DNA of 64,000 bases from Glaciecola sp. XM2 (GTDB lineage Bacteria > Pseudomonadota > Gammaproteobacteria > Enterobacterales > Alteromonadaceae): contig NZ_JAHEOJ010000025.1 in NCBI RefSeq assembly GCF_018595715.1, positions 66,300 to 130,299 on the forward strand, read 5' to 3'. The translations under genes and the position numbers were made by a program. Shown here in pieces: positions 38,320 to 49,352 of the stretch (position 1 is the first letter of the stretch; each line of letters starts with the position of its first letter). The notes beneath the pieces are model-generated. The model worked only from the letters and a program-made list of their open reading frames with translations, made no database searches and was not told the origin of the DNA.

Positions 38320-38800
38320 CTAGTCTTTGGCAAACCGCCATGGTAGCAGTTGCTCGATATGGGTCTTTTTCGCAGCTACTTGCTCTAGCAAGTGCATCAT
38401 ATAATCAAAGGGCATCAGCCCGTTCGAGTTTGCGGTTTCGATAATACTATAAAGTACGGCACTGACGTCAACACCATTGGCGGTATGGCTAAATAACCAA
38501 TTATTCCTATCACGAAGGGCTTTATTGCTCGCTCAGCGCGGTTATTACCGATATCTAGATCGCCGCCTTTTGTGTAGGTGTTGAGTTCCTCCCATTGAAT
38601 TAAGCAGTAGGTAATGGCTACGCGTAGCTTTGTTTTTGGCAGCACCCGTTGCCCTGATTTAACGAGCCACGTTTCGAACTGCTTGAGTAAGGGGATGCTT
38701 TGCGCTTGTCCTACCTTGTGTATTTCATCCGGCATAGCCTCTTAAAGCTGCCTTTCAATGCGGCAGAGCTTTTGGATATGGTTTAGCGCCCATTCGGCTT
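38320..38800 (-). pseudogene. Decayed IS66-family transposase TnpC (C-terminal part)
   Basis: Minus-strand sequence from about 38800 reads GKAEWALNHIQKLCRIERQL, a TAA at 38742-38744, then PLLKQFETWL, VLPKTKLRVAITYCL, and GNNRAERAIKPFVIG, the conserved IS66 TnpC end with its DDE Glu. At about 38504 four bases are missing (canonical IGRKNWLFS), shifting the frame; the other frame continues NWLFSHTANGVDVSAVLYSI to a stop at 38320. It carries a nonsense mutation and a frameshift, so it is inactive. Confidence 0.88.
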
Positions 38801-39106
38801 TGCCGCTGCTCTTTTTACCTTGACCATAGCAGCAAACCACTGCGAGTTGACCGAGTCATCACAGGCAAGCTCTACACCAGTGAACCAACAGCTTATTGCC
38901 GCTACGAGTTTTGGCATTGGTGTTTCAATCTTAACTAACTCTCGGCCTTGCTTTTTATCTCTTTGCTTCCAATCACTTTTTCGAGCGCGGAATGTTTGTA
39001 GGTTGATACTTTTGCGCTCACTAAACGCTTTAATGGTTAAGCCGCTATTTTGTTGCTCATCGAAAATGCGTAGCCACTGTTATTTGGTTCGTCGTTTGTT
39101 TTGCAT
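38783..39106 (-). pseudogene. Decayed IS66-family TnpA, fused by deletion to the tnpC remnant
   Basis: From ATG 39106 the frame reads MQNKRRTK, then TAA (39080-39082) in place of a sense codon, then WLRIFDEQQNSGLTIKAFSE and FRARKSDWKQRDKK, the short helix-turn-helix protein of IS66 elements. The frame runs to 38783 but its last part overlaps the tnpC remnant in another frame. tnpB and most of tnpC are missing, so an internal deletion joined tnpA to the tnpC end. Confidence 0.75.
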
Positions 39107-39108
39107 AG

Positions 39109-39134
39109 AGACCTCTATTTGATAGTTGAGGTCT
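39109..39134. repeat. Short inverted repeat before the IS66 tnpA remnant
   Basis: AGACCTC (39109-39115) and GAGGTCT (39128-39134) form a 7-bp stem with a 12-nt loop just upstream of the tnpA start. It may be part of the element's leader; no clear IS66 terminal repeat could be defined. Confidence 0.3.
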
Positions 39135-39339
39135 TATGCTGCAGAATTGGACTTAACTTGGAAATATGTGGTTTGCCGGGCGCTTACCCAAAAATTAACA
39201 ACATTCTTAGTGAAAATAAAATGGGTATATGACAAAAAAGTTAACAAACCTGACGAACTTAAATGTAAACTTTTTAGAAATATTTGTTTTTACTGGGCTA
39301 GATTAAAAAAACTTAACAAAAACCAGTCTTTAGTGAAAG

Positions 39340-39861
39340 TCAGAACGGAATATCATCATCAAAATCAAAGTCAGGCTCTGCCATTTTAGGCGGCTGCTGT
39401 GGTTGTTGACCACCTTGTGCAGGCGCGCCACCTTGGTTAGGCGGCATTTTTTGATAGCCTTGGTTGGCGTTATTTTGTTGTGGACGTTGCTGATATCCAC
39501 CGCCATTGTTTTGGCCGCCTTCCATTCTGCCACCTAGCATTTGTAGTTGGTCAGCAATGACTTCGGTTGTGTACTTGTCGTTACCTTGCTGATCCTGCCA
39601 TTTACGGGTTTGGAGTTTACCTTCAATGTAGATTTGTGAACCTTTTTTCAGGTATTCACCGGCAATTTCGGCTAATCGACGATACATTGTCACACGGTGC
39701 CACTCGGTTTTCTCTTGTTGCTGTCCCTGCTGGTCTTTCCAACTTTCACTCGTGGCTAGGCTCAAATTCGCCACTGCATTGCCATTTGGCATGTAGCGCA
39801 CTTCAGGATCGTTTCCTAAATTACCCACCAAAATAACTTTATTTACACCTCTAGAGGCCAT
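39340..39861 (-). CDS. ssb: Single-stranded DNA-binding protein
   Basis: Essential tetrameric protein that coats single-stranded DNA in replication, repair and recombination. It has 173 residues: an OB fold (about 1-108, starting [19 protein letters not shown]), a Gly/Gln/Pro-rich linker, and the acidic tip [10 protein letters not shown] that recruits partner proteins. The conserved neighbourhood with uvrA is kept, with an MFS gene between. No LexA box is seen upstream. The 3' side borders IS66 debris at the island edge. Confidence 0.97.
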   Translation of the reverse strand: MASRGVNKVILVGNLGNDPEVRYMPNGNAVANLSLATSESWKDQQGQQQEKTEWHRVTMYRRLAEIAGEYLKKGSQIYIEGKLQTRKWQDQQGNDKYTTEVIADQLQMLGGRMEGGQNNGGGYQQRPQQNNANQGYQKMPPNQGGAPAQGGQQPQQPPKMAEPDFDFDDDIPF

Positions 39862-40075
39862 GTCTATTCCTTATCTTGTACGTATTATCAACAGCTGAAA
39901 AATCGCGACTGCAGACGTCATGTTTATGCCGATAGTGTAACGCGTTTTAACCCAATTATGCCAGTCAAACGTGACGGACATTGCGCGCTATCATTCAGGA
40001 GATTTTATTTATAAAGACTCACAAAGAAAACTGTACGAAACGTCAGAAAGCCGGGACAAACCTATTGCAAGTTCG

Positions 40076-41467
40076 CTATGCATCGGCGCCAATGATCCCT
40101 TTAGCGTCTTTTAAATTAAAGGTTTTAGCGTCAACTTTTAAATAAAAGGCCATATCAATTGGGTCTGCAATCACATCTTTTACACCAGGTAGCATTCTTA
40201 AAGCCTCAAGATGTTGCTCTAAGACACTATCTTGCTCACCAAGCGCGCCAGCTTCACGATTGGGGATACTAAGAGTGACTCGTCTTACTTTCTCTGCCGC
40301 GCTTAAGCCTCGCGTAACGAGTGTGCACATAAATATCATAACCAAACACAAGATAAAGGTAGTTTCGACATCAAAGAAGCTATTCATCAGACCCGAACTA
40401 ATACCGCCTAAAAAGGCGCCAAAAAACTGATGGCTCGCATATATGCCCATGGCACTGCCTTTTTGCCCAGCAGGCGCTAATGAAGATACCAAGGCTGGCA
40501 TTTTCGCCTCAAGAAAATTAAAACCGCCAAAGAACAAAATACCTGCGACGCATATCAGCCAATAGCTTGGCGTTTGCACGATCAGCAAAAAGAAACCAAG
40601 CGCCATCAGCAACAGCGCCAATCGAAAGCTATTTCCTAGAGGTAAGTGCTTACTTAGGTAAATAAAGCCTGCCAATACCCCTACCGATAGCAGCAACACA
40701 ATTGAGTAAACCTTGTAGTGCTCTGAAAGCGGCATATCTAGTTGAACAAGATACAATGGGATTTGCACAAAAAAACAGGTGATGAGCATGTGCACCACCA
40801 GCACCGATACATTTAAACGCCACAGCATACTGTGTTTGAACAAGCCACCAATCTGACTGAGCTTTGGTAAAGCATCTCCGGCAGGCGCGGCTTGCGCATC
40901 ACGTGTATCAACACCCCACTTAATCAGCGGGAAACATGCCAAGCTAAGCACCGCGGTAAGTAAAAATATGCCCTGCAAACCAATATATGCCGCTAATACC
41001 GGCCCTAATAGCAAGGCAATGTAAAAGGAAAAGCCAATAGATACGCCAATGACCGCCATCACTTTTGTGCGCTGAGATTCACGGGTCACATCACTGGCTA
41101 ACGCCATGATGGCTCCGGCAATGGCACCTGCGCCTTGCAGAATACGCCCCAATGTCAGCATTAGCATCGAATCGGCAAAACCCGCGATAAGGCTCCCCAT
41201 GCAAAACAAGCTCAGCCCCAGATAAATAACCGACTTGCGACCCCATTTATCCGACAGCACACCAAACGGTATTTGTAATATCGCTTGTGTTAAACCATAG
41301 CCACCCACAGCTAAACCAACCAACAAAGGTGAGTAATCTTCAAACTCTAAAGCCGCAACCGCAATCACGGGGATCACCATAAACAGCCCAAGCATACGCA
41401 ACACGTATACCGACGCTAGACTCGCCGCTGCGCTTAATTCAACTTTATTTAGGGTATTTTGTGACAT
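40076..41467 (-). CDS. YajR-like MFS transporter with C-terminal ferredoxin-like domain
   Basis: A major facilitator with 12 membrane helices in about 390 residues and a soluble C-terminal domain (about 395-463: LEALRMLPGVKDVIADPID onward). This architecture is that of E. coli YajR, whose C-terminal YAM domain is cytoplasmic; its substrate is unknown. Motif A is in the GVLSDKWGRKSVIYLG segment (about 70) and motif B-like in the LTLGRILQGAGA segment (about 105). It is divergent from uvrA. Confidence 0.85.
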   Translation of the reverse strand: MSQNTLNKVELSAAASLASVYVLRMLGLFMVIPVIAVAALEFEDYSPLLVGLAVGGYGLTQAILQIPFGVLSDKWGRKSVIYLGLSLFCMGSLIAGFADSMLMLTLGRILQGAGAIAGAIMALASDVTRESQRTKVMAVIGVSIGFSFYIALLLGPVLAAYIGLQGIFLLTAVLSLACFPLIKWGVDTRDAQAAPAGDALPKLSQIGGLFKHSMLWRLNVSVLVVHMLITCFFVQIPLYLVQLDMPLSEHYKVYSIVLLLSVGVLAGFIYLSKHLPLGNSFRLALLLMALGFFLLIVQTPSYWLICVAGILFFGGFNFLEAKMPALVSSLAPAGQKGSAMGIYASHQFFGAFLGGISSGLMNSFFDVETTFILCLVMIFMCTLVTRGLSAAEKVRRVTLSIPNREAGALGEQDSVLEQHLEALRMLPGVKDVIADPIDMAFYLKVDAKTFNLKDAKGIIGADA

Positions 41468-41687
41468 TCAACCTACGATTCAAATGATGCGTATTGACCT
41501 ACTTTCAGGACGCGAAGTGTACTTGTTTTAAAGGCGTTTTAGTAGTCTGTCGGACTAAAGGATTGCCCCAGTTGTTGTATGGGTGTGCTGATCTCCTTAC
41601 ATCCTTTTGCGTAACTAAGCCATCACAAAAGCGCAATCTATGCCATAATGGTGAATTCGCTCCAATTTGAGTTAACACAAAGGTCAC

Positions 41688-44528
41688 ATGGATAAGATAG
41701 AAGTCAGAGGTGCGCGCACGCACAACCTCAAAAATATCAATATTACACTGCCCCGCGACAAACTTGTTGTCATTACGGGTCTATCCGGTTCAGGAAAATC
41801 ATCATTAGCATTTGATACTTTGTATGCAGAGGGTCAACGCCGCTACGTAGAAAGCTTGTCTGCCTACGCACGGCAGTTTTTGTCGATGATGGAAAAGCCC
41901 GATGTTGACCATATCGAAGGTCTATCGCCAGCGATATCTATCGAACAAAAATCCACATCGCACAACCCGCGCTCCACGGTAGGTACGATCACCGAGATTT
42001 ACGATTATCTGCGTTTGTTGTTTGCCCGCGTTGGCACACCCAAATGTCCCGATCATGACGTAGCGCTTGATGCGCAAACCATCAGTCAAATGGTCGACAA
42101 AGTGCTAGAAATGCCTGAAGGCACAAAGTTGATGCTACTCGCACCAGTTGTACAAGAGCGTAAAGGTGAACATGTCAAAACCTTAGAAAGCTTAGCCGCT
42201 CAAGGATTTATTAGAGCGCGTATCGATGGCGAGGTGTGCGACCTGTCAGATCCGCCAGAATTAGATTTACGCAAAAAACACACCATCGAAGTGGTCGTTG
42301 ACCGATTTAAGGTGCGTGAGGATTTGCAACTTCGCTTATCGGAATCGTTTGAGACCGCGCTTAATTTGTCTAGCGGAAACGCCAAAATCGCCTATATGGA
42401 CGAGCCTGAAAAAGACGAAATTGTTTTTTCAGCTAACTTCGCCTGTCCTCACTGCGGATACAGTATTGCCGAACTAGAGCCACGTATCTTTTCGTTCAAC
42501 AACCCCGCCGGCGCCTGTCAAACTTGTGATGGTTTAGGGACTAGACAGTTTTTCGACCCGCATCGCGTTGTGGGTAACGACGAATTAAGTTTATCTGGCG
42601 GGGCGATACGCGGCTGGGATAAACGCAGCTACTATTATTTTCAAATGTTAATGTCGGTAGCCCAGCATTATGGCTTTGATTTAAGCCAACCGTTTGCCAG
42701 CCTTGATGACAAAGCGAAAGATATCGTACTCAATGGCTCAAAGGGGGAATCAGTCAAGTTCAGATACATCAACGAACGCGGCGATGTGATGGAACGCAAG
42801 CACCCCTTTGAGGGAATCATTCCGAATATGGAGCGCCGATACAAAGAAACCGAATCAAATACCGTGCGCGAAGAACTCGCCAAGTACATGTCACATCAAA
42901 ACTGTAGCGCATGTTCAGGCACTCGCTTACGCCTAGAAGCCCGCAATGTTTTTATTGAAGGGACTAACTTACCTAACATCGCAAACCGCTCAATTGCAGA
43001 AGCATTGGACTTTTTCGCCAACCTCGACTTAAGCGGTCAAAAAGCAAAAATCGCCGATAAAATTTTAAAAGAAATTAACGACCGACTGCAGTTTTTGGTC
43101 AATGTCGGTCTCAATTACCTGTCACTAGAGCGCAGTGCCGACACCCTATCAGGTGGTGAAGCGCAGCGTATTCGCTTGGCAAGTCAAATTGGTGCGGGAC
43201 TGGTTGGCGTCATGTATGTGCTAGATGAACCTAGTATTGGTCTGCATCAAAGAGATAATGAGCGCTTACTTAACACCCTTCGGCATCTGCGTGATTTGGG
43301 TAATACCGTTATTGTTGTAGAGCACGATGAAGACGCCATTCGTGAAGCGGATTACATCGTAGATATTGGCCCGGGAGCTGGTGTTCACGGCGGCGAAATT
43401 ATCGCGCAGGGTTCATTAGAGGATATTAAAAGCTGTGAAGCGTCTCTTACCGGGCGTTATCTCGCGGGCACAGAATTCATCGAAGTCCCGCAAACCAGAA
43501 ACCCTACAAAAGGGCGCGAGTGGATTTCGCTAAAAGGCGCAACGGGCAATAATTTACAATCCGTCGACCTGTCTATTCCTATTGGATTAATGACTTGCAT
43601 AACTGGGGTATCGGGTTCAGGCAAATCGACGCTAATTAACGATACGTTTTATCGCATTGCCCAGCGCGAACTAAATCGCGCGACGGTAAACGAACCAGCC
43701 CCACACAAAAGCTGTAGCGGTTTAGAGCATCTAGATAAAGTGGTGGATATTGACCAAAGCCCTATCGGCAGAACGCCTCGTTCAAACCCTGCGACTTACG
43801 CAGGCATCTTCACCCCTATTCGCGAAATCTTCGCTGGTACTCAAGAGGCGCGCTCGCGCGGCTACAAACCAGGACGATTTAGCTTCAATGTGAAGGGTGG
43901 CCGATGTGAAGCATGCCAAGGCGATGGTTTAATCAAAGTCGAAATGCACTTTTTGCCCGATGTCTATGTGCCTTGCGATGTTTGTCATAGTAAGCGTTAC
44001 AACCGAGAAACATTGGAAATACGCTTCAAAAACAAAAACATTCATGAAGTGTTAGAAATGACCGTCGAAGACGCTAGGGACTTTTTTGACGCCATCCCAG
44101 CGATATCTCGCAAACTGCAAACCCTTATGGATGTGGGCCTTTCTTACATTCGTTTGGGACAATCGGCAACGACCCTCTCAGGCGGTGAAGCACAGCGTGT
44201 TAAGCTCGCCAAAGAGCTGTCAAAACGAGACACAGGACAAACCCTATATATTCTCGACGAACCCACCACAGGGCTACACTTTCACGATATTAAACAACTA
44301 TTGGCAGTCCTTCATCGACTCAGAGATCATGGTAATACCGTAGTGGTGATCGAACACAATTTGGACGTTGTGAAAACCGCTGATTGGGTCGTAGATTTAG
44401 GTCCGGAGGGTGGCTCAGGCGGCGGAATGATCGTTGCCGAGGGCACGCCAGAAGACATTTGTGCAGTGAAGGCTTCGCATACGGGGCATTTTTTAGCCCC
44501 CATGTTACCCAAACTCAATCAATCATAG
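41688..44528 (+). CDS. uvrA: UvrA, excinuclease ABC subunit A
   Basis: The damage-recognition ATPase of nucleotide excision repair, working as a dimer with UvrB. 946 residues, close to E. coli (940). Two ABC modules: Walker [10 protein letters not shown] near 31 and GVSGSGKST near 641; signature [12 protein letters not shown] near 490 and [12 protein letters not shown] near 832. Zinc modules include [16 protein letters not shown] with CQTC, and CEACQGDG with CDVC. No CTGT-N8-ACAG operator is visible in front, unlike E. coli. Confidence 0.98.
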   Translation: MDKIEVRGARTHNLKNINITLPRDKLVVITGLSGSGKSSLAFDTLYAEGQRRYVESLSAYARQFLSMMEKPDVDHIEGLSPAISIEQKSTSHNPRSTVGTITEIYDYLRLLFARVGTPKCPDHDVALDAQTISQMVDKVLEMPEGTKLMLLAPVVQERKGEHVKTLESLAAQGFIRARIDGEVCDLSDPPELDLRKKHTIEVVVDRFKVREDLQLRLSESFETALNLSSGNAKIAYMDEPEKDEIVFSANFACPHCGYSIAELEPRIFSFNNPAGACQTCDGLGTRQFFDPHRVVGNDELSLSGGAIRGWDKRSYYYFQMLMSVAQHYGFDLSQPFASLDDKAKDIVLNGSKGESVKFRYINERGDVMERKHPFEGIIPNMERRYKETESNTVREELAKYMSHQNCSACSGTRLRLEARNVFIEGTNLPNIANRSIAEALDFFANLDLSGQKAKIADKILKEINDRLQFLVNVGLNYLSLERSADTLSGGEAQRIRLASQIGAGLVGVMYVLDEPSIGLHQRDNERLLNTLRHLRDLGNTVIVVEHDEDAIREADYIVDIGPGAGVHGGEIIAQGSLEDIKSCEASLTGRYLAGTEFIEVPQTRNPTKGREWISLKGATGNNLQSVDLSIPIGLMTCITGVSGSGKSTLINDTFYRIAQRELNRATVNEPAPHKSCSGLEHLDKVVDIDQSPIGRTPRSNPATYAGIFTPIREIFAGTQEARSRGYKPGRFSFNVKGGRCEACQGDGLIKVEMHFLPDVYVPCDVCHSKRYNRETLEIRFKNKNIHEVLEMTVEDARDFFDAIPAISRKLQTLMDVGLSYIRLGQSATTLSGGEAQRVKLAKELSKRDTGQTLYILDEPTTGLHFHDIKQLLAVLHRLRDHGNTVVVIEHNLDVVKTADWVVDLGPEGGSGGGMIVAEGTPEDICAVKASHTGHFLAPMLPKLNQS

Positions 44529-44536
44529 GAAATCAT

Positions 44537-44932
44537 ATGTTATCTGATACGTTTCCCGTAAGGTTTTATGAAACCGATGCACTGAAACACGTAAGTAATA
44601 CGGTATTGGTGGGGTGGTTTGAGGCTGCTCGCTTTCCCATCTTTAAGATGTTTACGCCAACGCTAGACCTTGACAATTGGCCACTTATATTAGCCAACTA
44701 TAACGTAGATTTTTTAGAACAGATCTTCATGTCTAGTGACGTGACCGTTAAGACGGGCATACAACGCATCGGAAAAAGTTCGTTTGTAGTATATCAAGAG
44801 TTATGGCAAGACGAACTGCTTAAAGCGAAAGGCACAACCACACTGGTGCACTTTGACTATCAAACAAAGCGCTCAGCGCCTATTCCAGCAGACGTGCGAG
44901 CACAGTTAGAAGGGTTAGTCGTCAGTATCTAA
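44537..44932 (+). CDS. Hotdog-fold acyl-CoA thioesterase, YbgC/FcbC-like
   Basis: A 131-residue thioesterase-fold protein. The pattern VRFYETDALKHVSNTVLVGWFE is the 4HBT signature, in which the Asp of ETDALKHV is the usual catalytic residue. It would hydrolyse small acyl-CoAs in the cytoplasm. The ATG at 44537 lies 8 bp after uvrA; the longer frame starting inside uvrA is rejected. It probably shares the uvrA transcript. Confidence 0.85.
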   Translation: MLSDTFPVRFYETDALKHVSNTVLVGWFEAARFPIFKMFTPTLDLDNWPLILANYNVDFLEQIFMSSDVTVKTGIQRIGKSSFVVYQELWQDELLKAKGTTTLVHFDYQTKRSAPIPADVRAQLEGLVVSI

Positions 44933-44942
44933 AACGCATAAA

Positions 44943-44965
44943 AAACGCCTGCATAGCAGGCGTTT
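44943..44965. terminator. Bidirectional terminator between the thioesterase and chemoreceptor genes
   Basis: A perfect 10-bp stem AAACGCCTGC/GCAGGCGTTT with an ATA loop separates two convergent genes. The T run is better on the minus strand (GTTTTTTA), favouring the chemoreceptor transcript. Confidence 0.85.
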
Positions 44966-45002
44966 CAACATGGTAGGCGTGTATCACGCTCTTTTTAAAG
45001 CA

Positions 45003-46634
45003 CTAGTATTTAAACTGGCGCATAATCCTACTGAAGTCTTCCGATAACTGCTCAAGCTCATGACTAACATGAGTAAGCTGCTCTGAACTTGATGCGGTAT
45101 CCTCGGTTCTAGCATTAATGTCATCTACACTTGTACTGATAGATTGAGACACCTTCTTTTGATCGCCGGTAGACTGCGCAATTTGATCGTTCATCAAGGT
45201 TATACGACTGATAGTGGCGGTAATCGCGTCGAGGCTTGTGCCGGCTTTGTTCGCTTCATCAACACTCAATGAGGCTTGCTCGGTTCCCTTGCTCATAGCA
45301 ACTGCAGCAGTTTTTGCAGCACTTTGTAATTGCTCGATGGTCGTTTGAATCTCTTCTGTTGATTTTTGCGTGCGTGATGCCAACGTTCTTACTTCATCAG
45401 CTACCACCGCAAAGCCTCTTCCTTGCTCACCTGCACGCGCTGCTTCTATCGCCGCGTTCAATGCCAGTAAGTTTGTTTGCTCTGCAATTCCTTTGATAAC
45501 GTCTAATACCACACCTACTTGAATAGAGTCTTCTTCTAGCTTCTTGATAAGCACAGCAGTTTCATCAACACGCGAGGCTAAGTTTTGAATGCTGCCTACC
45601 GTTTGATTGACCACCTGTTGGCCATCATCTGCCGCGTTTGAGGCTTCTGTAGCCGCCTGCGCAGCTTCGTTAGCACTCACCGCTATGGAATCAACGCTTC
45701 CCGTCATTTCATCAACTGCAGCTTTGGCATCTGCCGCTGACATTTGTTGTGCCGCAATAGTTTGGCGAGTATGGTCAGATACATTGTTTAGATTACCAGC
45801 TAGTGTGGCCAGCGGCTGGCTTGCATTACCAATGTCTCTTACGACGTTTTGTAATTTCTCAATAAACTGGTTGAACCAATGCACAAGGTCGCCAATTTCG
45901 TCTTTATTCGTTGTATGCAGGCGCAATGTCAGGTCGCCATCTTCTTGTGCGATGTCTTTTAGCGAGTTAACCACATTTAGAATACTGCCGCGTAAATTTC
46001 TTACGATAGGAAGGGCTACTGCGAGCATAAAGACGCTGGTCACAATACCCATAATAATACCTACGCGACTTAAATTATTAGCCGCAACATTCGAGACCTC
46101 AATAGCATCTTCAAATTGGCTCAGTTGTTGTTCGCTAAACTCTGTGAGAGACGCAGTAGCTTCATCAAAAGCACTGTTCATTTGTTGCGTGAGCTGCGCT
46201 AAACGAGAAAAATCTGCGGTGTTATTGACCATTGACTCGCTCACGTCGTAAGCCACATCAAAATAAGTGTTAAACCCTTTCAAGATAGACTCAACTTGAG
46301 TGGATAACTCATCATTGAGTGCTTGTATGGCACGAAGGTTTTCAACAGTGATATCTGCCTGAGCTTGAGCATTTGCAAGAGATTCTTCATCACCGGTTGT
46401 AACCGCGGCGCTTAATGAAGATTTGACGTTTTGCATGTTGACCAGAGCATTGCGAGACGCCAGCAATGCGGGAAACTGTATCTCGCGGGCATTCTCTAAC
46501 AACTTAACATTGCTGCTCGCGGTCATGGCGGTAAAGCTGACAAAGACCACAAAGCTAACGATTCCCATCGCCGGGATGAGAAAGAGCTTTTGTGCAATTG
46601 AAAGTCTTGCTAAAAAACTCGTAATAAAATTCAT
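45003..46634 (-). CDS. Methyl-accepting chemotaxis protein
   Basis: A transmembrane chemoreceptor of 543 residues. Membrane helices at about 15-35 and 190-210 bracket a helical periplasmic ligand domain (about 40-185, four-helix-bundle type). A HAMP domain (about 212-265) follows, then a long coiled coil with the conserved hairpin tip [20 protein letters not shown] near 390. No C-terminal NWETF-type pentapeptide is present, so it depends on other receptors for CheR/CheB. The ligand is unknown. Confidence 0.93.
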   Translation of the reverse strand: MNFITSFLARLSIAQKLFLIPAMGIVSFVVFVSFTAMTASSNVKLLENAREIQFPALLASRNALVNMQNVKSSLSAAVTTGDEESLANAQAQADITVENLRAIQALNDELSTQVESILKGFNTYFDVAYDVSESMVNNTADFSRLAQLTQQMNSAFDEATASLTEFSEQQLSQFEDAIEVSNVAANNLSRVGIIMGIVTSVFMLAVALPIVRNLRGSILNVVNSLKDIAQEDGDLTLRLHTTNKDEIGDLVHWFNQFIEKLQNVVRDIGNASQPLATLAGNLNNVSDHTRQTIAAQQMSAADAKAAVDEMTGSVDSIAVSANEAAQAATEASNAADDGQQVVNQTVGSIQNLASRVDETAVLIKKLEEDSIQVGVVLDVIKGIAEQTNLLALNAAIEAARAGEQGRGFAVVADEVRTLASRTQKSTEEIQTTIEQLQSAAKTAAVAMSKGTEQASLSVDEANKAGTSLDAITATISRITLMNDQIAQSTGDQKKVSQSISTSVDDINARTEDTASSSEQLTHVSHELEQLSEDFSRIMRQFKY

Positions 46635-46685
46635 AAATCACTCACTAATATTGAAGATGCATTGAGCTAATTCTGTGAGCGATAT

Positions 46686-47198
46686 TTACCCTTCAAATGC
46701 GCTCACAGTTATGCCCGATAAACGGTAGCCTACCGACGCAATATCTCCAGACCAACCATCAGTTGATAGCTCACCGGTGACCCAAACAGCGTCATATAAG
46801 TTATCTATCGGCACGCCTTCAGAAAATATTACATAAACTATTTGATTTGATGGCGGAGGAGGCACGTGGACACACGCTCCAAAATAAGGAACGAGCAAAA
46901 ACTCGGTAATTAGATCACCGTTTCCTTCTAAAGGAACAACAAAACCAGGGATTTTGACCTTTTCGCCATTGAGCGATTCAACTAACGGTGCATTAGGCTG
47001 TGCCTGCGTCATATTTCCGTTATGGTCAATGGGTGGAGGCGGCACAACAAAGCCCTTCGGTACTAAGTCTTCCCAATATAATTCTTTAAACTCAGCAGAT
47101 ATGCCTGGGAAACTAAGTAATGTTGCGCTTAGGGTCAAAAATGCTGCAATAATAGTGGTTTTCAATCTGCCTTCCTTTCCTTTCTGTGTCATGTGCAT
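46686..47198 (-). CDS. Exported DUF3299 family protein
   Basis: A 170-residue protein with a signal peptide (hydrophobic TIIAAFLTLSATLLSFPGISA). The KELYWEDLVPKGF, KIPGFVVPLEG and FLLVPYFGACVHVPPPP segments are hallmarks of DUF3299; the last carries a conserved Cys-His pair. In other bacteria such genes accompany ABC-type permease or heavy-metal genes. None is adjacent here. Function unknown. Confidence 0.82.
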   Translation of the reverse strand: MHMTQKGKEGRLKTTIIAAFLTLSATLLSFPGISAEFKELYWEDLVPKGFVVPPPPIDHNGNMTQAQPNAPLVESLNGEKVKIPGFVVPLEGNGDLITEFLLVPYFGACVHVPPPPSNQIVYVIFSEGVPIDNLYDAVWVTGELSTDGWSGDIASVGYRLSGITVSAFEG

Positions 47199-47231
47199 AC
47201 GCTAACAGATTCGAATCTGACGTCAAAGCAA

Positions 47232-47259
47232 TAAAAAAGCCCGCTGTGTAAAGCGGGCT
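47232..47259 (-). terminator. Terminator of ppa
   Basis: On the minus strand AGCCCGCT (47259-47252 side) and AGCGGGCT form an 8-bp stem with a 6-nt loop followed by TTTTTTAT, 26 bp after the ppa stop. Confidence 0.88.
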
Positions 47260-47284
47260 CTCGTGCTGAAATAAAAACTGTTTA

Positions 47285-47821
47285 TTATTCTGCGTCTTTT
47301 TGATAACGCTGTGCGCTCGATACAATTTCAGCTTTTGCTGCATCGATACCCGCCCAACCGTCAATCTTCACCCATTTGCCTTTTTCTAAATCTTTATAGT
47401 GTGAGAAAAAGTGCTCTACCTGATCTTTTATCAGCTGGGGAACATCGTCAACATCTTGAATGTCGTTGTAAGACTGCGACAACTTCGCGACTGGCACAGC
47501 GATGACTTTTGCATCTTCGCCCGACTCATCGGTCATGTTGAGCACACCCACTGGACGGCACTTGATGACCGAACCTGCTAGCAATGGATGTGGCGTCATG
47601 ACCAACACATCTACCGCATCACCGTCGTCAGATAATGTATTGTTCACATAACCATAGTTGAGTGGATACTGCATGCAGGTACCCATGAAACGGTCAACAA
47701 ATAGGGTGCCAGAATCCTTGTCTACTTCATACTTAACAGGTGACGAAAATGCTGGTATTTCAATAATTACGTTGACTTCATCTGGCAAGTTACTGCCCGC
47801 TGGCACGTCGTTTAAGCTCAT
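47285..47821 (-). CDS. ppa: Inorganic pyrophosphatase (family I)
   Basis: A soluble Mg-dependent pyrophosphatase that pulls biosynthetic reactions forward by hydrolysing PPi. The 178-residue length fits hexameric family I enzymes (E. coli 176). Visible: [18 protein letters not shown], the NYGYVNNT segment, the catalytic signature [10 protein letters not shown] (about residue 65-74; consensus DGDPxDxLV, with Ala where Pro is usual) and the [16 protein letters not shown] segment. Monocistronic, with its own terminator. Confidence 0.97.
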   Translation of the reverse strand: MSLNDVPAGSNLPDEVNVIIEIPAFSSPVKYEVDKDSGTLFVDRFMGTCMQYPLNYGYVNNTLSDDGDAVDVLVMTPHPLLAGSVIKCRPVGVLNMTDESGEDAKVIAVPVAKLSQSYNDIQDVDDVPQLIKDQVEHFFSHYKDLEKGKWVKIDGWAGIDAAKAEIVSSAQRYQKDAE

Positions 47822-48001
47822 GTTGCTTCCTATACATTAATTAAAAAAAGAGAGAGAAACTGGTGCGCAAGTATAGTGAATATTCAAATCGCCTTAAAGA
47901 GATTTCAATTGTATCCGCAAGTTTTTGCAAGATACGACACCCATTGACCAAGGTTCACACAATATGGCGACAACAGTATCCTTTGAAAAGACCCAAGTAA
48001 A

Positions 48002-48027
48002 CGCTTTACGACAAATGTCGTAAAGCG
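48002..48027. repeat. Perfect palindrome between ppa and fbp
   Basis: CGCTTTACGACA and TGTCGTAAAGCG are exact inverted complements separated by two bases, giving a 12-bp stem, about 70 bp beyond the fbp stop. The following T run is weak in both directions (GTTTACTT on the minus strand). It may be the fbp terminator or an operator; a half copy (GCGCTTTACG) lies near 48069. Confidence 0.45.
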
Positions 48028-48098
48028 AAATTAGCGATGTGTATTTAATGCAATGGTGCGAAACAAGCGCTTTACGCACATTTTACCAGCAGTGTTGA

Positions 48099-49079
48099 TT
48101 ACGCTTTATCAGTCGAATAGTAGCTTAAACAATGCTCCACTTCTTCTTTAGAGCCAATCAAGGTGGGAACACGCTGATGAATTTCTGAAGGCATGACTTC
48201 CATAATGCGCCCATTACCCGTAGACGCCAAACCACCCGCTTGCTCAATTAAAAATGCCATAGGATTAGCTTCATACAACAAACGAAGTTTACCAGGAATT
48301 TTGGGATTACGCTTGTCGAAGGGATACATAAAGATACCGCCGCGACAAAGCACGCGATGAATATCTCCAACCATCGCAGCTACCCAACGCATGTTGTAGT
48401 CTTTTTCTCTTGGACCATCAGTCCCTGCGATTAAATCAGCCACATAACGTTGAATAGGCTCTTCCCAATGACGCTGATTAGAAGCATTGATAGCAAATTC
48501 ACTGGTTTGCTCTGGCACTTTTATGTTCGGTTGCGTTAATAAGAAACCACCGTGAGTCTTATCTAGGGTGTATAAGTGTGTCCCCCTACCTGTCGTCATT
48601 GCTAACATCGTTGAAGGGCCATAAAGCACATACCCCGCCGCAACCATTTGCGTACCTGGTTGCAAAAATGCAGAAGGGTCATCTGGCTTCATCCATTGTG
48701 GTGCATGGGTGATTGAGAAGATAGTGCCAATTAGGCTGTTGATTTCGGTATTAGAAGAGCCGTCTAGGGGATCAAAACTGACCAAGTAGTTACCCTCTGG
48801 ATTGCACGGTACAACATCTTCCTCTTCTTCGGATGAAATAGCTTTCACGTAGCCAGATTCACCCAAGGTATCTTTTAAAATTTGATTGGATATAACATCG
48901 AGCTTCTTTTGCGTTTCACCCTGAACGTTTTCACTCAACGTAGAGCCTAATACACCCGCTAAATCACCTTGGCTGACACGAAAGGAGATTTCTTTGCACC
49001 CGGCCAACAGCGTTCTGATTAGTAGGATGAGTTCTAGCGGCGCGCCGTCCTGTTGCAATTGTGAATTGAGTCGTTTCAT
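48099..49079 (-). CDS. fbp: Fructose-1,6-bisphosphatase class 1
   Basis: Gluconeogenic phosphatase converting fructose-1,6-bisphosphate to fructose-6-phosphate. With the ATG at 49079 ([11 protein letters not shown]) it is 326 residues, as in E. coli (332). The metal-binding signature [14 protein letters not shown] is near residue 101, and substrate-binding segments include the GGIFMYPFD and [11 protein letters not shown] stretches. The upstream ATG at 49151 adds 24 unrelated residues and is rejected. It is divergent from mpl. Confidence 0.96.
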   Translation of the reverse strand: MKRLNSQLQQDGAPLELILLIRTLLAGCKEISFRVSQGDLAGVLGSTLSENVQGETQKKLDVISNQILKDTLGESGYVKAISSEEEEDVVPCNPEGNYLVSFDPLDGSSNTEINSLIGTIFSITHAPQWMKPDDPSAFLQPGTQMVAAGYVLYGPSTMLAMTTGRGTHLYTLDKTHGGFLLTQPNIKVPEQTSEFAINASNQRHWEEPIQRYVADLIAGTDGPREKDYNMRWVAAMVGDIHRVLCRGGIFMYPFDKRNPKIPGKLRLLYEANPMAFLIEQAGGLASTGNGRIMEVMPSEIHQRVPTLIGSKEEVEHCLSYYSTDKA

Positions 49080-49352
49080 GAAAAACCGATTTCCTTGTGT
49101 GGTGATGAGGTAAATTGCTGCGATGCAATGGCAAATATACGTGACGCGCAATGCTCGAATACCTTCTATTGTAACCTGCTTCTAAAAATGCTCAACCGTT
49201 GTGATTTTTATTTAAGCAATCAGTCTTGAGCAATATCATTTTTAGGCGCGCTCATGCCCTTCCATTATGCGATATAAAAAATCAACTATTCGGCTAGCGA
49301 GTCGGTTCTGATACACTACGCGTATTATTTTACGGCAACGCACAATTCATTC

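Noticed and set aside
29863-39339. CRISPR array or defence operon in the island
   Set aside because: No regularly spaced direct repeats and no Cas, restriction or retron genes were seen.
41468-41687. Possible LexA operator in front of uvrA
   Set aside because: One CTGT half-site is present, but the ACAG half does not occur at the right distance.
44384-44536. Longer thioesterase start inside uvrA
   Set aside because: The N-terminal extension is the uvrA 3' end read in another frame; the hotdog domain starts at the ATG at 44537.
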